64,000 nt of DNA from Dipteris shenzhenensis. Lineage: Eukaryota > Polypodiophyta > Polypodiopsida > Gleicheniales. Below, piece by piece: positions 36,235 to 48,585 of this stretch. The position numbers and the translations under genes were made by a program. The DNA lies in the NCBI GenBank assembly GCA_047967505.1, contig CM106540.1. One strand, 5' to 3'. How positions within the stretch are numbered: the stretch's first letter is position 1; each line of letters starts with the position of its first letter. The notes under the pieces are model-generated. The model was not told where the DNA came from. It searched no databases and saw only the letters and a list, made by a program, of their open reading frames with translations.

Positions 36235-36637
36235 AGCGATTGGATGGACACGCGGCAAGGAAAGATTGGTCCAAACGGGCCAACCTTTTTACCGAGCTGA
36301 CAGAAAGATCCCGGGGGGGGGGGACCTTTTTGGGACCGGCAAAAACGGGAGGCGGCGGAGGGCAAAGAAAGCGCGGGGCGAACTTTTAATGGAGAGGGCA
36401 AAAACTTCACCGGGGGAAGCCCTGCTTCTAGAACCAGGCGCCACGTCACGCGGAGGCCAGGGTGCACTTTTTGCACTTTTTGCTGACAGGAAATACAAGA
36501 AAGTAAAAAAAAAGTTATAATGCGCGAGTGAAGTGGCCACTAATGGAGGGGTTAGGGACTAAAAGGGTGGATTAGTGACAAAATGGGGGGATTAGTGATC
36601 TTAATCAGTCGTCGTCTCCACGGACACCCAATCTACT

Positions 36638-37185
36638 ATGATAAGGTTCCACTACTACTCAAAAAGCTCTCAGCTTTCAAGCTTTGCTTGCTGCACAGAA
36701 GCTCATCAGCTCCTCTCAATTGCTCACAGCCATCCTCTTGCGACAGATTCCTCTTCTCTCATAGCTCCTCTTGCTCCGCCATGGATGCTTCTTCCCTCTC
36801 CGATCACCGCCTCTTCTTCCTTCGCACCCTTATCTTGCATCGCCAAACCGCTTTCTCTCGCTCCCCTTTCCATTCCCTCTCCCTCCCCATCCTCTTCTCC
36901 CCCTGCACCTTTTCCGCCGGACTACCCGTGTGAATCGGCCCCCCTCCCAACCTTGGATGCTTCATCCCTGCACTTGACAGCTGTTGGAAGCTTTTGCTTG
37001 CCGGAAGCCTGTGCTAGAACGTGCCGGTTTCAGGATCCGGCCTCTGGCTGCTCGAGATGGTTGGGAGTTGCCAGCTTTTCATCCTAGTCTCCTCCAAGTA
37101 TCAGCTTTCGTATCCAGCTGACCCAACCACTCTCGTAAGCAGGTCTGTGGAAAGATTCGAAGCTCTCGTTTTGTGATTTGCCCAA
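36638..37185 (+). promoter_or_regulatory. CT-rich 5' leader of COL with upstream ORFs
   Basis: This region before the COL ATG is strongly CT-rich, typical of a plant leader. The transcription start is not known. An ORF of 149 codons starts at 36638 and ends at 37087, 98 nt before the main ATG. A second, in a good context (GCCATGG), runs 36781-36933 (MDASSLSDHR..., 50 aa). Either would repress main-ORF translation if included in the mRNA. Their Ser/Pro/Leu content simply reflects CT richness, so they may not encode functional peptides. Confidence 0.4.
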
Positions 37186-40100
37186 ATGAAGGTTACGGAA
37201 GCGACCTGCGATTTCTGTGGAGGAGTGCGTTCCACGGTATATTGCAGAGCAGATTCGGCTCGCCTTTGCCTATCCTGTGATCGACATGTCCATGCGGCCA
37301 ATGCTCTTTCTCGGCGACACTCGCGCACGCTTCTTTGCGATGGTTGTAGCGTACGACCCGCAGCTGTGCGGTGCCCGACCGATAACGTTTCTCTTTGCCA
37401 ACAGTGTGATTGGGACACCCACGGAAGCTCTCCCGTAGCCTCGCAGCACAGGCGTCACACAATCGACTGTTTCACAGGTTGTCCATCTGCAGCAGAGCTT
37501 GCTCGCCTTTGGGGTTGTGAGGTCAGCGATGCTCCAGCTGCTACCTCTTCAACTGCTCATGTGGTTGGTGAAGTCCTACTCGGTACCCAGCAGGTCAAAG
37601 GTGGCGGCAATTGTTGGGTCACTAGAGGTGCTACGTCTAGCTCCTCCATGGCGGAAGCTAGGAACGTGGAAATGACCCAGAACCTGGATTCGTGGGCCGT
37701 CACTCCTCAGCCGAAGAATGACTCTTCTACAAACACACTTTACTGTCATGTTGTCTGTGACGTAGGCGTGAAGAACTCTTCCAAGGTATGTATATGTATA
37801 TAAAGTTAGTCAGAAATGCCTACATCACGGCTACAAACCGGGAAGAGACTCTCACATTGTAGAATTCGTCTAAATCCGTCTTGTCGTGTTGAAGGACGAA
37901 AGGGGATTATTTTATAATAAGTTTCAGGGATTTCATTCTTCTTTTACTTGCAAAAAGTTGCAGTACGCTGATTTAAAGTGGATGCTAGACAGTAAACGAA
38001 ATTGTCATCATGAGTCCTTTAGACAAGGACATTTATGATTCTTTTCCTCCAGATGGAACTGTCGTTGAGTACTGTCTCTCTGGCTTTTAAGTAGTCTCTG
38101 AAAGGTTTGTGGGTGTGCTGCTTGTCAGGATAAGTTTTCAGTACGGTCTGTTGGACCGGACATGCAGATGCGGAATGATCCTCATGTGGGGACTAAGCCC
38201 GAACCAGAAATTGTGCAACAACTCCTTCAGTTGCAGAACCTGCAGCCTAAAAGCTCAATACAGCAGCCACAATTGCAGTCTCAGTCTTACTTATCGTCTC
38301 CTGTTCCAGTGTTATCCCAATCAATGAAACCTCCTCTGCTAACACAGAGTCAGCTACAAGAAAAAAGGAAGCAGCAGCAGCAGCTTCAGTACCAGCGAGA
38401 GCAAGAGCAAGAGCAGAAAAAGCAGGAAACTCACCGGCAGAATCAACAGACGCTCATGGTGCAACTTTTGTCGGAAGATTATCCCCAGTACTCTCAACAA
38501 CCCAAGTCTGAGAACAGTACAGGTTGCATTCCTCAAGCGGATGCCTTTTGGCATTCCAACTCAGAAAGTCAAACAAATCAGGTATTTTTGATGACATGCT
38601 GACTTTGTTTTCTAATCACATTATAATTCATTGGCAACATAATGTGGTGGAGACGTAATGCTTTAGCTGAGATAGACATAGCATACTTGAAGCTCTCAGC
38701 TTACAATACGTGCATTGGGGATGCGAAAGAGGGAACATTTACATGCTGCAAGAGGATGAGAGAGAAAATCACGTCATCTTTTGGGCTTACCGACTCGGGC
38801 TGAGAGGGCCTTCTAATGAAATTTAATATAGTGGATAAATTCTCTTTTCCAAGAGTATAAGCCATCCCATGGTGGTAGCTTCATGAAAATAGGCCATGGT
38901 GGTAGCTTCATGAAAATAGGCTATAACATAATCAAGATTGCCCATCGTTGAGTCTGTGGGTTACATCCGATTTCTCTTGGCCAATAGTACGATCTGAGCT
39001 ACCAGATAATTCTGCAAGATCCTTCCAACCATCTTAAGTCAAATTGTTCCTTAAGAAGATCCTCTTTATAGGACATTAACACATCAAAAGTATACAGGTC
39101 TTTCTTGTTCCAATCACATCTTAGATCCTTTTCCCTCTCTCTCGTCATTGTACTACACTCCAGATCAATCTCTTGGGCTTCCCACTTTACCACCCTGGGA
39201 TTCAGAGGGGAAATATCTTCATCTTCCAAATCAATAAATGAGTGATGTGGAATCTCTACAGCTGGCTTCATGAGTTAGAACAGAGTTTACTAAGGCTTCT
39301 GAGCTAGCATACCTTGGAGATGTTCTTCGGGCAATGCGTTAAGCTGAGATAGCAGCAGAACTGCAGCAACACTTCTTCTTAAAGGAGACAGTAAGGTGAA
39401 CTGTTTGGGGTGAATTAGCTTGCTCTCAAATGAAGCCGCACCCAAATAAATGAGAAAATGGGGCACGATCAGTCGTATATTCAGCACAAAGAGGATTGCA
39501 TGAACTAGGAAAGTGATGACTGTCTCCTCATGGAGGAGCATCTCATTCGAGATACAGAAAGTCAGCTCTAGGCTCAAGTCCTTTTGGCTGTCATCGACGT
39601 GACTTTTGTGCTTTTGAAAAAAGTACAGGAAACCATAGTGTGAGTCCTAAATTCTTTTGGATGAGAACTTTGCATACCTTATTTCCTAGAGGTTTTAATT
39701 TGGAAGGGACATCAGCTCATCACAACAGTAAGAAGGCTAGTCAAAAGAATCCTATGTTTTGGAGAATTGAAAGGCTAAGAACGTTTGTCCTAGTAGCAAC
39801 ATTAAAGTTTTCCAAGAGTTCTTTTTTGTACTTGGACTGTGTGAGAAACACGCTAGATTTAATCCTCCATACTTCTATACCAAGACAAATGCAAAGAAAT
39901 AAATCCTTCATATCAAATGCTTTAGTAAGCTAGCTTTTATCTTTCACAACAGAATAGCATTGTTTTTGGTAATGATTATACCTCCCGAGTGCCGATAGAA
40001 ACTCAAAATGAAGACCTTTTGTATAAATGCATGCTCAAGTATGTGTGGGTGTGTATGCTTATACTATGGTCTACACCCACTGTTGGGCACTGATGACTCC

Positions 40101-43100
40101 AGTGGGGATGTCATAGGAGATAGTCTCTGCTATGCGTGATGGAGTTTATGGTTTTCAATCTTATGAGTGACTATCGTGAGATTGAAACTGCACTGTGTGT
40201 TTTATTTTTAGAGGATGAGTTTGGGCATATTCCTGGATTCATCTAGATGTATAATAGCATTTTTGTTAGATAAACTCACAGTGGGTATAGCAAATTTCAC
40301 CTTGTGAAGTTTTCGTCCAAGTTGCGGCCTGCTGGTATTGTGATAATTCTTTCTATCTTAAATGGTGCATTGCCCTATCAGTTAGATTTAGATTTAGATG
40401 CTCGTTGGGGAGAGACTAAAATGAAAACGTTTATAGACTTCACAAGCAGTTGTAGCTTGAATGAAGAGATTTTGGACTACCTTTTTGATTAGCCTTCTCC
40501 TTTAGTGCTAGCCTTCGTCATGGCTGAGTCTGCCCTTCACCTCCGGAGTGCCGACAGAAACTCAGTACGAAGACTTTGTATAAATGGATGCTCAAGTATG
40601 TGTGGGTGTGTGGATTTGTATGTGTGAGAGCATATTTTTATACTATGGTCTACACCCACTGTTGGGCGCTGATGACATCAGTGGGGATGTCATAGTAGCT
40701 AGTCCCTGCTATGCATGATGGAGTTTATGGTTTTCAACCTTGTGAGTGACTATCATGAGATTGAAACTGCACTATGTTGTGTTTTTAGAGGATGAGTTTG
40801 GGAATGTTCCTGGATTCATCTAGGTGTATGGTATGTAAGGTGCCCACGGTCTTGTGGGTTGAGGCAAGCTGGAAGAGAAGTATTGATAATTATCTTCTCC
40901 TAATTAGCTCATTCGGAGTAATTGTAATTCATGTTTATCTATCTCATAAAGCTTGAACACATGAGTTCATAATTCTTGACGATCATAAGAATGCTGTCAA
41001 CACTAGCAACACTTGGTTCTGTAATCAGCTGCCAATCATACTCTATAAAATGAGCTTCAAATATACATTTTAATTGGTAGATGATATTAAAAGATAATTG
41101 ATTAAAAATGTAATAAGATGAACCAAACTCAAACACATCTCCTGACCATAATGATTGCTATAAAAAGGTCGACATTTTTATTTTTATTTTTTTCCAGAAT
41201 AGCCAATAAGATAAAATGAGGTCAAGCAATTATGTAAATGATATGTCTATCATATATAAGTTTCATCATATCACTGTCATGATAGAATACGAGTGGAGTC
41301 CAGAAGTTTGGTTTTGAAATATCGGCAGGTCTTTTGGCGTTTTCACTGGATCATTGCCCATGACATGTTGGAGATTCAAATTTACAAGCTTTCCCTTTTG
41401 CACAGCAGCTTTGGGGACCTCATATTGAAGACCTTGGGATTTGTGAAGAGGATGGTACATGTGGTGGCTTCGAAATGTCTGATGTTGATCTTACATTCGA
41501 CAACTACGATGACATATTTTCTGGCTCTCAACTGCAACCTTCGGCATTTGAAGACATGGTTTCAGCTTGTTCATCCATGGGACAAAGTGGATCATTTGCT
41601 GAGTCAAATATGCACATGGAGAGCATTCCTGAGGGTGACATGCTAGACTCTCAAAATGTTAGTCTTCAAACTCTCTTCTCCTCCATAGACTATTATATAT
41701 TGTGGGGAAGGGTTTGTCTAATCCTTCTGGGCTATGAATGATGCATCTCACAATGAATTTGTATGTCATTGCCAAATCCATTTTCTTGTAATGAGATGTC
41801 ATGTAAGACGTTTTGATATTATATGCCATCTGTGGTTTCATTATGCCATGCACTCTTTTTTATGAGCATGCCAATAATGTTGTAGGACACTTTTCACATT
41901 TTTAAAATTAAATTCACGGACCAGGGAATAACGGTATTGCTAGTGGTGTTGATTGATGTATAACGTGTGTTTTCTGGAAAAGAAACATCTTGTGCATGGA
42001 ACCGTATGTCAAATGTTACAGTGCATGGCTCTTAGTTCTGACAGGTTGGATGTGTGTTCTTATATGAGGCAAAGGTATCGAAGCAAAGCTACCGGTATCG
42101 AAGTAAAGCTAGCATGCTAATTTATAACACTACAATGATGCTATGGTCTGCTGTATTCTGAGTTACAAGATACTTTCTGGGATTACCCAAGAGATTCAGG
42201 AATCTTTTGAAACCCAGATGGCAGCTTATGCTTGGGTACTGATGAGAACATAAGCATACCTTTGCTTACTAAGTTCGTCTTCTTCTTTCTTTTTTCCCCC
42301 CCTTTGTACTATTGCTTGTTCTTTATGAAATTTGAAATTTGTGAGATTAGATATATTCTAGTCTTACGAAGGTATATATATAATTGATTAAGTTCATTGT
42401 GTGGTTAGAATAGTTTCGAAGGGGATGGGATGTGATGTTGGCTTTAGAAGGTGAGACATGCTTTATGATTAGATCTGGTGATTAATCTGATTGATTCTTT
42501 ACTGTGCAGGCTTGTGTGACAGGACCAATGGGCTCCTTTTCACCAGAAGCTCATGTTCCTCAGGCTACAGGTTCAATACCTGCTGGCCCATCTCAACCTG
42601 GCCAAAGCTCAGATGCTAGAACTATTTATCAAAGAACGGCAGACTCAACTGCTGTCTGTATACCATCATTTTCTTTGCGGCCATCTCGATCGAGTCTTTC
42701 TTTGTCATTATCAGGATTGAGTCGAGACAGCAATGGTGCTGATTATCACGACTGTGATGCGTCATCTATCTTCTTGAACGGGGAATCCTCATGGGATCCT
42801 ACAAGTCCAGATAGTGCATGCCTGGCTCAAGCAAGAAATGATGCTATGCTTAGATACAAAGAGAAGAAAAAACATCGACAGTAAGTATGCTGTGCAGATA
42901 ATTTTTTCTTCCTTAGTATTTTCTTCACCCTTAGGCTTTGACTACTTTTGGATTGCATGTATGATTATTCATTACATGGTGATGAGCTCTTATTGCCTTG
43001 TGTGCCTGGTTGTTTAACTTCTTGTTATAAAGACTTCCTGTTTCCTTTAGCTTGGGAACTGTTTTGTTTGATTGGACAGCTTTGATAAAAAAATCCGCTA

Positions 43101-43209
43101 CGAGTCTCGGAAAGCTCGTGCAGACATCAGGAAGCGGGTGAAAGGTCGTTTTGTGAAGGCAGGAGAAGCGTATGATTATGACCCTCTGTCTGTAACAAGA
43201 AGTTATTGA
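37186..43209 (+). CDS. COL: CONSTANS-like B-box/CCT transcription factor, five exons
   Basis: Exons are 37186-37785, 38129-38581, 41406 (or 41409)-41657, 42510-42880 and 43080-43209; all introns are GT-AG and the protein is 601 (or 600) aa. Residues 8-45 form a B-box with Cys8, Cys11, Cys20, Asp23, Cys28, Cys31, His36 and His45. Residues 51-88 form a second with all eight ligands. The segments [34 protein letters not shown] and [20 protein letters not shown] are the middle motifs of the COL9/COL10-type clade. A CCT domain (about 550-587: [20 protein letters not shown]) spans exons 4-5 and would give nuclear localisation and DNA or NF-Y binding. Exon 2 adds a Gln-rich coil (about residues 275-310), making the protein longer than the roughly 370-430 aa usual for the clade. 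Such proteins act in light and photoperiod signalling; the role here is inferred by family. No frame defect is seen. Confidence 0.93.
38582..41405 (+). other. COL intron 2 (2.8 kb), containing duplicated sequence
   Basis: GT (38582) to AG (41405) boundaries flank in-phase exons. The intron holds a 28-bp tandem duplication near 38868-38925 (CATGGTGGTAGCTTCATGAA). It also holds a pair of roughly 275-290-bp direct repeats at 39980-40253 and 40539-40831. No transposase, gag or pol coding is visible. Confidence 0.85.
39980..40831 (+). repeat. Paired direct repeats flanking a 285-bp centre in COL intron 2
   Basis: Repeat 1 is 39980-40253 and repeat 2 is 40539-40831. Both start near CGAGTGCCGA or GGAGTGCCGA and end at CTGGATTCATCTAG, with about 10% divergence by eye. 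The centre (40254-40538) contains a 62-codon ORF (40304-40492). The arrangement resembles a miniature terminal-repeat element, but I see no clear TG...CA ends, PBS or target duplication, so a segmental duplication is equally possible. Confidence 0.65.
41401..41408 (+). promoter_or_regulatory. Tandem NAGNAG 3' splice site at COL exon 3
   Basis: TTTTGCACAGCAG offers two acceptors three bases apart. The first gives exon 3 starting Gln-Leu-Trp-Gly, the second Leu-Trp-Gly. Both keep the reading frame. Family proteins usually have a single Gln before LWG, and exon 2 already ends in Gln, so the second site may be the preferred one. Confidence 0.65.
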
Positions 43210-43400
43210 AGACTGTGTTCAGGAATCCTGCTTATGGACTCTTGTGACCAAGTTTGTAAATGACTTCTTGTTGCTTATCTTGATTACCTTCGGCCAAGAA
43301 GCAGGCTTCTAGTTCTGGTATATGTACACATACAATAAAAAAGAAAGCGACCTTGTGCAGATTTCCAAGAATGAGATAGCTCTGTGCTAACAGCACGTAG
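43210..43400 (+). terminator. COL 3' UTR with polyadenylation signal
   Basis: The stop TGA is at 43207-43209. AATAAA at 43334-43339 lies about 125 nt downstream, and a T-rich stretch lies ahead of it. The cleavage site cannot be placed exactly. Confidence 0.55.
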
Positions 43401-45180
43401 GTGAGACAGCCTTCGATGATAGCACTAAAAAAACTCTGAGGTTGTATTCTTGGTCTGCACTAGAGTCTAGGCAGCAGTTTCTTAGCAGACGCTGCTGCTT
43501 CTTTAGGAACTGTCTGTAGTCCAGCAATGGAGCTTCTCGTTCCTTCTTGCAATAATGCAAAATAGACACAGGATTGTAGAGTCCTGGGTAATCAAAGTGA
43601 TTGATGCAGCATGGAACAGGGGGGTCATGATACTAGTGGGTGCTTACAGAAGCCAATTGTTCCTATTCTAAAGTGGGGAATTCTCATATATGACATATGT
43701 GAATGATGCAAATGTTCCTCCAATGACAAGGAGCTGAATGTGATACATATCTTTTTATTTTGTCAATATGACTTAACAGTAACATGGTCCACTGTTTGTG
43801 ATATTTCCTTGCCATGGGGTCCATAATACTGTTTCAACTTACCTTTGCGAACTGGTGCCATTTTATACTTTGTTAGGCCTCATTTGGAATCTCATCATCC
43901 AGTATATTATAAATTCTCAGTACCTGTGAGAAACTTAGACATGTTCTGAGTTGAAAAAGTACCTAAATACGGGTGACCAATCTCTTTCTGTGTTTAATTA
44001 TTTGAAACACAGGCAGAAAGACTTATTCTTTGAAGCTTAAGCTTTTTCATTTCCCTGTAATTGATCGATTTTTTAAAATAACTTAATATGGTAATTCTTA
44101 ATATGAAATGGTGGTTTTCCGATTCTGAATGTTCTAGGTAACAATTGCAATTGGAATGAACTCCTGGTGAGCACCAAAAGCAATGTGAGCACCGTGCATA
44201 TGCATTTGAACCTGTAAACGATTCATGATATTTGTGTTGATATGTGCATTTGAGATGTAATCTAGGATTACCAGTAATCTTAATGGTGATGTGTAGTAGT
44301 TAGATGAAATGTTTGTAAGCCACATGGAGATGGCCTTACAGAATATTTAAAGAAGTGCAGCTGCATGAAGAAAACTCGTTCAGTCTCCACACTCCCTATA
44401 TACATGGTTCATGGTCTTGCATAAACTACATAAGAGAGGCCTAAACTGGATTTTGAATGACTCAAAATCAGTTATACAAATCATCCTGGCTGTCATGCAC
44501 ATAAGGTAGCATGGCATCATGAATTAACTACAAGCTTGGCATTTACCATCATCTATGATACATGTTGGGGACAATAACACATTTTGAGATAATCATTTCT
44601 CAAGTATTTGTTCTATCTGAGACAATATCGCTATGAATCTTGAGGCATTCACATTTAAGATAATCGTCTGTTTGTAATTAGGGGAGAAACATTAATCCTT
44701 TGAAGTTAATTATGTGGGACAATCATTGGGATTTACTTGCTCTTGACTGGTTTTATTTTTAAAGATAATGTTAATACACCTTCCCTTGAAATAATCACTT
44801 GTCTCCGATTGAGATGAGATAATGAATTCTCTTTAATTCACGTTTATTATTTTATCTTATCATCAGAATTATGAAGTTTAAAATGATAGGAACCAAGGTA
44901 TGGTTCATGAAGCATTTTTTTGAAGGCAATATATATTATTCTGGTGTTCTGAAAAGGCATTTGGATGTTATGGAAAATTTGTTATGTGAGGTTATGTGCA
45001 TACATGTATGATACATGTCTCACTCCAATCTTTGTAAAGGCCTCCTCTCCCATCCCAAAACTCCAATTTGTGTCATGTGCATTGGGGGTTCGGGTCTATG
45101 TACCACGTCCGTTGACAATGAGCTACTATTCGGACTCTTTGAATTGAACCACCTATTTAGTCCTCCCTGCTAGTCTCCTC
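43401..45180. other. No gene recognised downstream of COL
   Basis: AT-rich with short random ORFs. No domain, transposon end or RNA gene is visible. Some may be an extended 3' UTR. Confidence 0.5.
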
Positions 45181-45189
45181 TCTATCACC

Positions 45190-46430
45190 CTCATATCTAA
45201 GGAATCTGCCATCATTTAGGACTCAAAATGTGAGTGAAAGAGAGTCTTTAGGTACCGACCACCAAAAGTAGAATCTTGTCTCCGAGTCCTTGCACTCTAT
45301 GTCTCTAAATCTGCAATGGCAAGTCTGTCAAGCTCACCCATTCTCCCACTTTGCCAGCCACTCTCGAGTAAGAGTGTGACCTGTGTCAGTCATATTGAGG
45401 AGGCTGTTGAAGAGAAGGTTGTCGCCTCCGTTCTTCAACATACATGCGGTATCTCCAAAAGAGACGTCCTTTCAACGAGTCCCAAGGTCTAAGGACTGCT
45501 GCTGCTGCAAGCGTCTCCTCTGATAAGCCCTCACGTGGGTAAAAATCCAAGGCGTGCCAGGCTCACAGGACTCTTCTAGCTCTGGTCAAATTCTTACTAT
45601 GCGAATAGCAAGCTCCTTCCACCTCACAATGAGCCTCACCAATAAAGCCCTATCCTAGCACTCCTCAAACCTCCTCTAGACTGCGGCTGACTAATGATCC
45701 ACTATGGGATCTTCACCCTGGCTAGGCTGCCATCTCCTGTTGACCAAATGAAATTCCTGCGGAGTCTCTTCACTTGGCCAATGCAAGGCCTAATAGGAGC
45801 CTGGCTAGGCTGCCATCTCCTGTTGACCAAATGGAATTCCTAATGAGTCTCTTCACTTGGCCTATGCAAGGCCTTGAAAATGGCCAATAGGAGCAATGTA
45901 GCAAGTAAAACCTGGTTTGTCAAACGCTCAAAACCTGGTTTGTCAAACGCTCAAAAGAAGCTGGGCCAATGCTGCTCCACTATGATGTCCATGCATATGT
46001 GACAATCCAAATATTTCATTGTTGTCCCTCTAGGAACCTAATTTAAGTCCATGCTGCTCCACTATGATGTCCATGCCTATGCGACAATCCAAATATTTCA
46101 TTGTTGTCCCTCTAGGAACCTAATTTAAGTCCATGTGTGGACTCCACTGAGGCTGGAGTGAATCACTGACCCAAATCCCGTAGGATTTTTGCTAGTTTAT
46201 GAGAGCAAAGCTCCAGAAGCCAAGCAAAACAAGAACTAAAGGCCACAAAATTGGCCAGTACAACCTCCAAGTAGACTATTGTATCATCCGCAAACTCAAC
46301 ATCTAGAAGCTCCTCTAAAACTGTCATGTACACCAACCAGTAGTCACACTTGGCTGCATTATCATGTATCCATAGCATAATTCGCAACATATGCAGCACA
46401 TTTTGGAGTCCAGGCCCTATTTAACACTAG
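45190..46430 (-). pseudogene. LINE reverse transcriptase fragment with internal duplications
   Basis: The minus-strand ORF 46399-46163 contains VEFADDTIVYLEVVLANFVA, the RT catalytic FADD motif in its typical plant LINE setting. Downstream pieces (RGTTMKYLDCHIGMDI, HLVNRRWQP) match the region that follows RT in L1-like elements, in several broken frames. Three local tandem duplications scramble it (45717-46138). No endonuclease or tail was seen. It abuts the hAT-like sequence at about 46440. Confidence 0.6.
45717..46138. repeat. Cluster of three tandem duplications in the LINE fragment
   Basis: Units are about 83-93 bp (CTGGCTAGGCTGCCATCTCC, near 45717 and 45800), 24 bp (AAACCTGGTTTGTCAAACGC, near 45908 and 45932) and about 82 bp (GCTGCTCCACTATGATGTCC, near 45971 and 46052). 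Each is duplicated once, next to each other. Confidence 0.85.
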
Positions 46431-46457
46431 TTTGGCAACATGACATAAAAGCATAGT

Positions 46458-47260
46458 TACCAGGGAACGACGTTCCGTCTTCCTGGAATGTGGGAACAAC
46501 GTTCCCAGGTTGAGCACCCACCGAGAATGCTCGAGAACGTTCCCAGTTTAGGGATCACCAGGGAACATGGCTGGAATGGCCAGGGAACGGACATAACGTC
46601 TAGGGTTTGGCGTTCCCAATTTAGGGTTGCGTAGGAACGTATGTAGCCACTGACTGGGGGTTTTCCCACTCTCCACCCTCCCTCCCACTCCCTTCTACTC
46701 CCTCTCCTTCCACTCAGCCCCCTCCCCTCCCACTCCCTTCTACTCTCTCTCCTTCCACTCCCTTATGACTCCTCCAAGAGGCGTTGACATGGACCAAAAA
46801 TCCGAGTAGTGGAAGGAGGTGGATCCCGTGGCCAAGTATGCCAATTCGAAAGGAGGAGGAGCATGCAATTGGCTTTTGTAAAAAAGGAAAAAGTGGAGGG
46901 GCAGATCGAGTGCAAGCTTATCTATGCAAAGTTCCAAATAAAGGCATTAATTGTTGCCCTGATGTTCCCAATCATGAGCATGCACATTTTGTGGCACTTG
47001 TAGAGAAGTTGGACATGGAGGCAAACAAACGATTCGCCATTCTTGATCCTCGAGGTCGACCACCAGTGCCACCACCAGCCCCAGGTGCAGCAACTCCTGC
47101 TGCTTCCATGTTTGCCTCCTTCTTTCAGGAGAAGAGCTTCATCCATACCTTTAGGGGCTGCCAGTTCAGGGGCTCCAAGAGTTGTGCAGGCTAATGCAAG
47201 AGTAAATGGAATCTGCACAATGCATAACATAGTGACAAATCAAAGTGAGTGCAATTGTGC
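46458..47260 (+). mobile_element. hAT-like transposon relic: subterminal repeats and BED zinc-finger remnant
   Basis: From 46461 (CAGGGAACG) the first 180 bp are dense in GGAACG/CGTTCC words in both orientations, like the subterminal transposase-binding repeats of hAT elements. At 46805-47030 the translation gives WKEVDPVAKYANSKGGGACN in one frame and GGADRVQAYLCKVPNKGINC in the next. Together these match the BED-type zinc finger at the N-terminus of plant hAT transposases. A frameshift near 46880 and missing downstream DDE coding make it a relic. The 3' end and 8-bp target duplication were not found. Confidence 0.6.
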
Positions 47261-47264
47261 CTAA

Positions 47265-48580
47265 ACAATGCTAATTTCATCCCTATGGATGCACAACTTC
47301 TTGGTTCCTTCTAAGAAGAACTAAGAATATTACAAAGATAAAAAACCCCATACAAACATCATCTACATTTGCAACAACAATGCTTACCCAATCATGCATT
47401 CCTATCCCATTGGTAGACTTAACCTCCTCTCAAGAATTGCCTAGCATCACTCGGGTAGAATCCCAACACCCTTATCACTCAATAGACAAGTGCAACACAT
47501 GTGCTAAATGCAATGACCAACCCTCTCTAGTGAGTGCACTAGACCATGGTAGCACCTCACAAGTGTAGCTGGGAACCTCATGGCCTATGTAACCTATGGA
47601 AACCCCAAGTGTACGAATAAGCTAACCCTCTCATCAAGGCTTTAACCCTCACTTGCATTTGAGAACTCCACTTAATTGCAAACCTCACCATACATTTGGG
47701 ACATTCACCACCCACTCACATTCTCAAACAACTGAGATAATGACTAGCAATCCCAAAAGAAACATCCAAAGAAGACAAAGAAAAACATAAGGGAACAACC
47801 TTAATCAAACATCTAGCTCACACCTACTAAAATTGAACCTAGAGATAGGATGATCTATTGGTGCTATTGTCCATTCAAATAGTTCATCTTCAATAATGGA
47901 ACATAAGAACCACAATAATGGAAATAAACCTTCATCTTCCACCAACATAATGACTTTTATTCCTATGCTTAATGTATTTCTTATCCTAGGCAACCATATT
48001 CCCATTTTCCTCATATTCTCTAGGTTTCCACTTTGACTCTAAGTGAGTAATAGGTCTACCCATAGTGAAAGTAAAGAAAATTTCCAAAAAAATCACCCTT
48101 ACCTTGAAATATGCCAATGATTGCCAAAAGACCACTTCTAAGCACTATACTTGCAAAAGTTAGGGAGATAATCCATTAAATCTACAAGAGGAATGGTTAA
48201 TGATCACTGAAAACATCCAACCATACCTGAAATTTTGAGAAAACAAATCTAGATAAACAAACCATAGCACCTAAACAAACCACTTCTCTCACGACCCCAC
48301 CTCTCACCCTATCCTTGCCTCTAAGCCATACTTGTAATGTGACTTGCAGCCTCTCCAACTCATCATTTCTCTCATGCTATCCTTGACATGTCTCTCACCC
48401 TATCCTTGCCTCTCACTTAGCTAGCTAGAGACTTATAACGTAACTTTTAGCCTCTCTAGCTCGTCTATCTATAGATGTGCTGTCTCATTTCAAAAGATAA
48501 TTGCAAAAGTTCCCTCTTGTCCTTCTACTTTCTATCCATTAGGGTTTGATACAATGTCCCTAAGATGATCTTGACCCTCT
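47265..48580. other. No gene recognised
   Basis: A/C-rich on the + strand, with short ORFs lacking domains. It has no visible transposon ends and may be decayed interior of the hAT-like or another element. Confidence 0.45.
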
Positions 48581-48585
48581 AGTTG

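Noticed and set aside
36147-36540. Overlapping ORFs on both strands near 36.3 kb
   Set aside because: They follow from high GC and homopolymer content. No domains, and no codon pattern favours either strand.
36638-37087. 149-codon ORF as a separate protein gene
   Set aside because: Its Ser/Pro/Leu composition follows from CT-rich leader sequence. It lies directly before the COL start and shows no domain, so it was kept only as a possible uORF.
37193-37462. Minus-strand and shifted-frame ORFs overlapping COL exon 1
   Set aside because: Shadows of the conserved B-box coding sequence in the correct frame.
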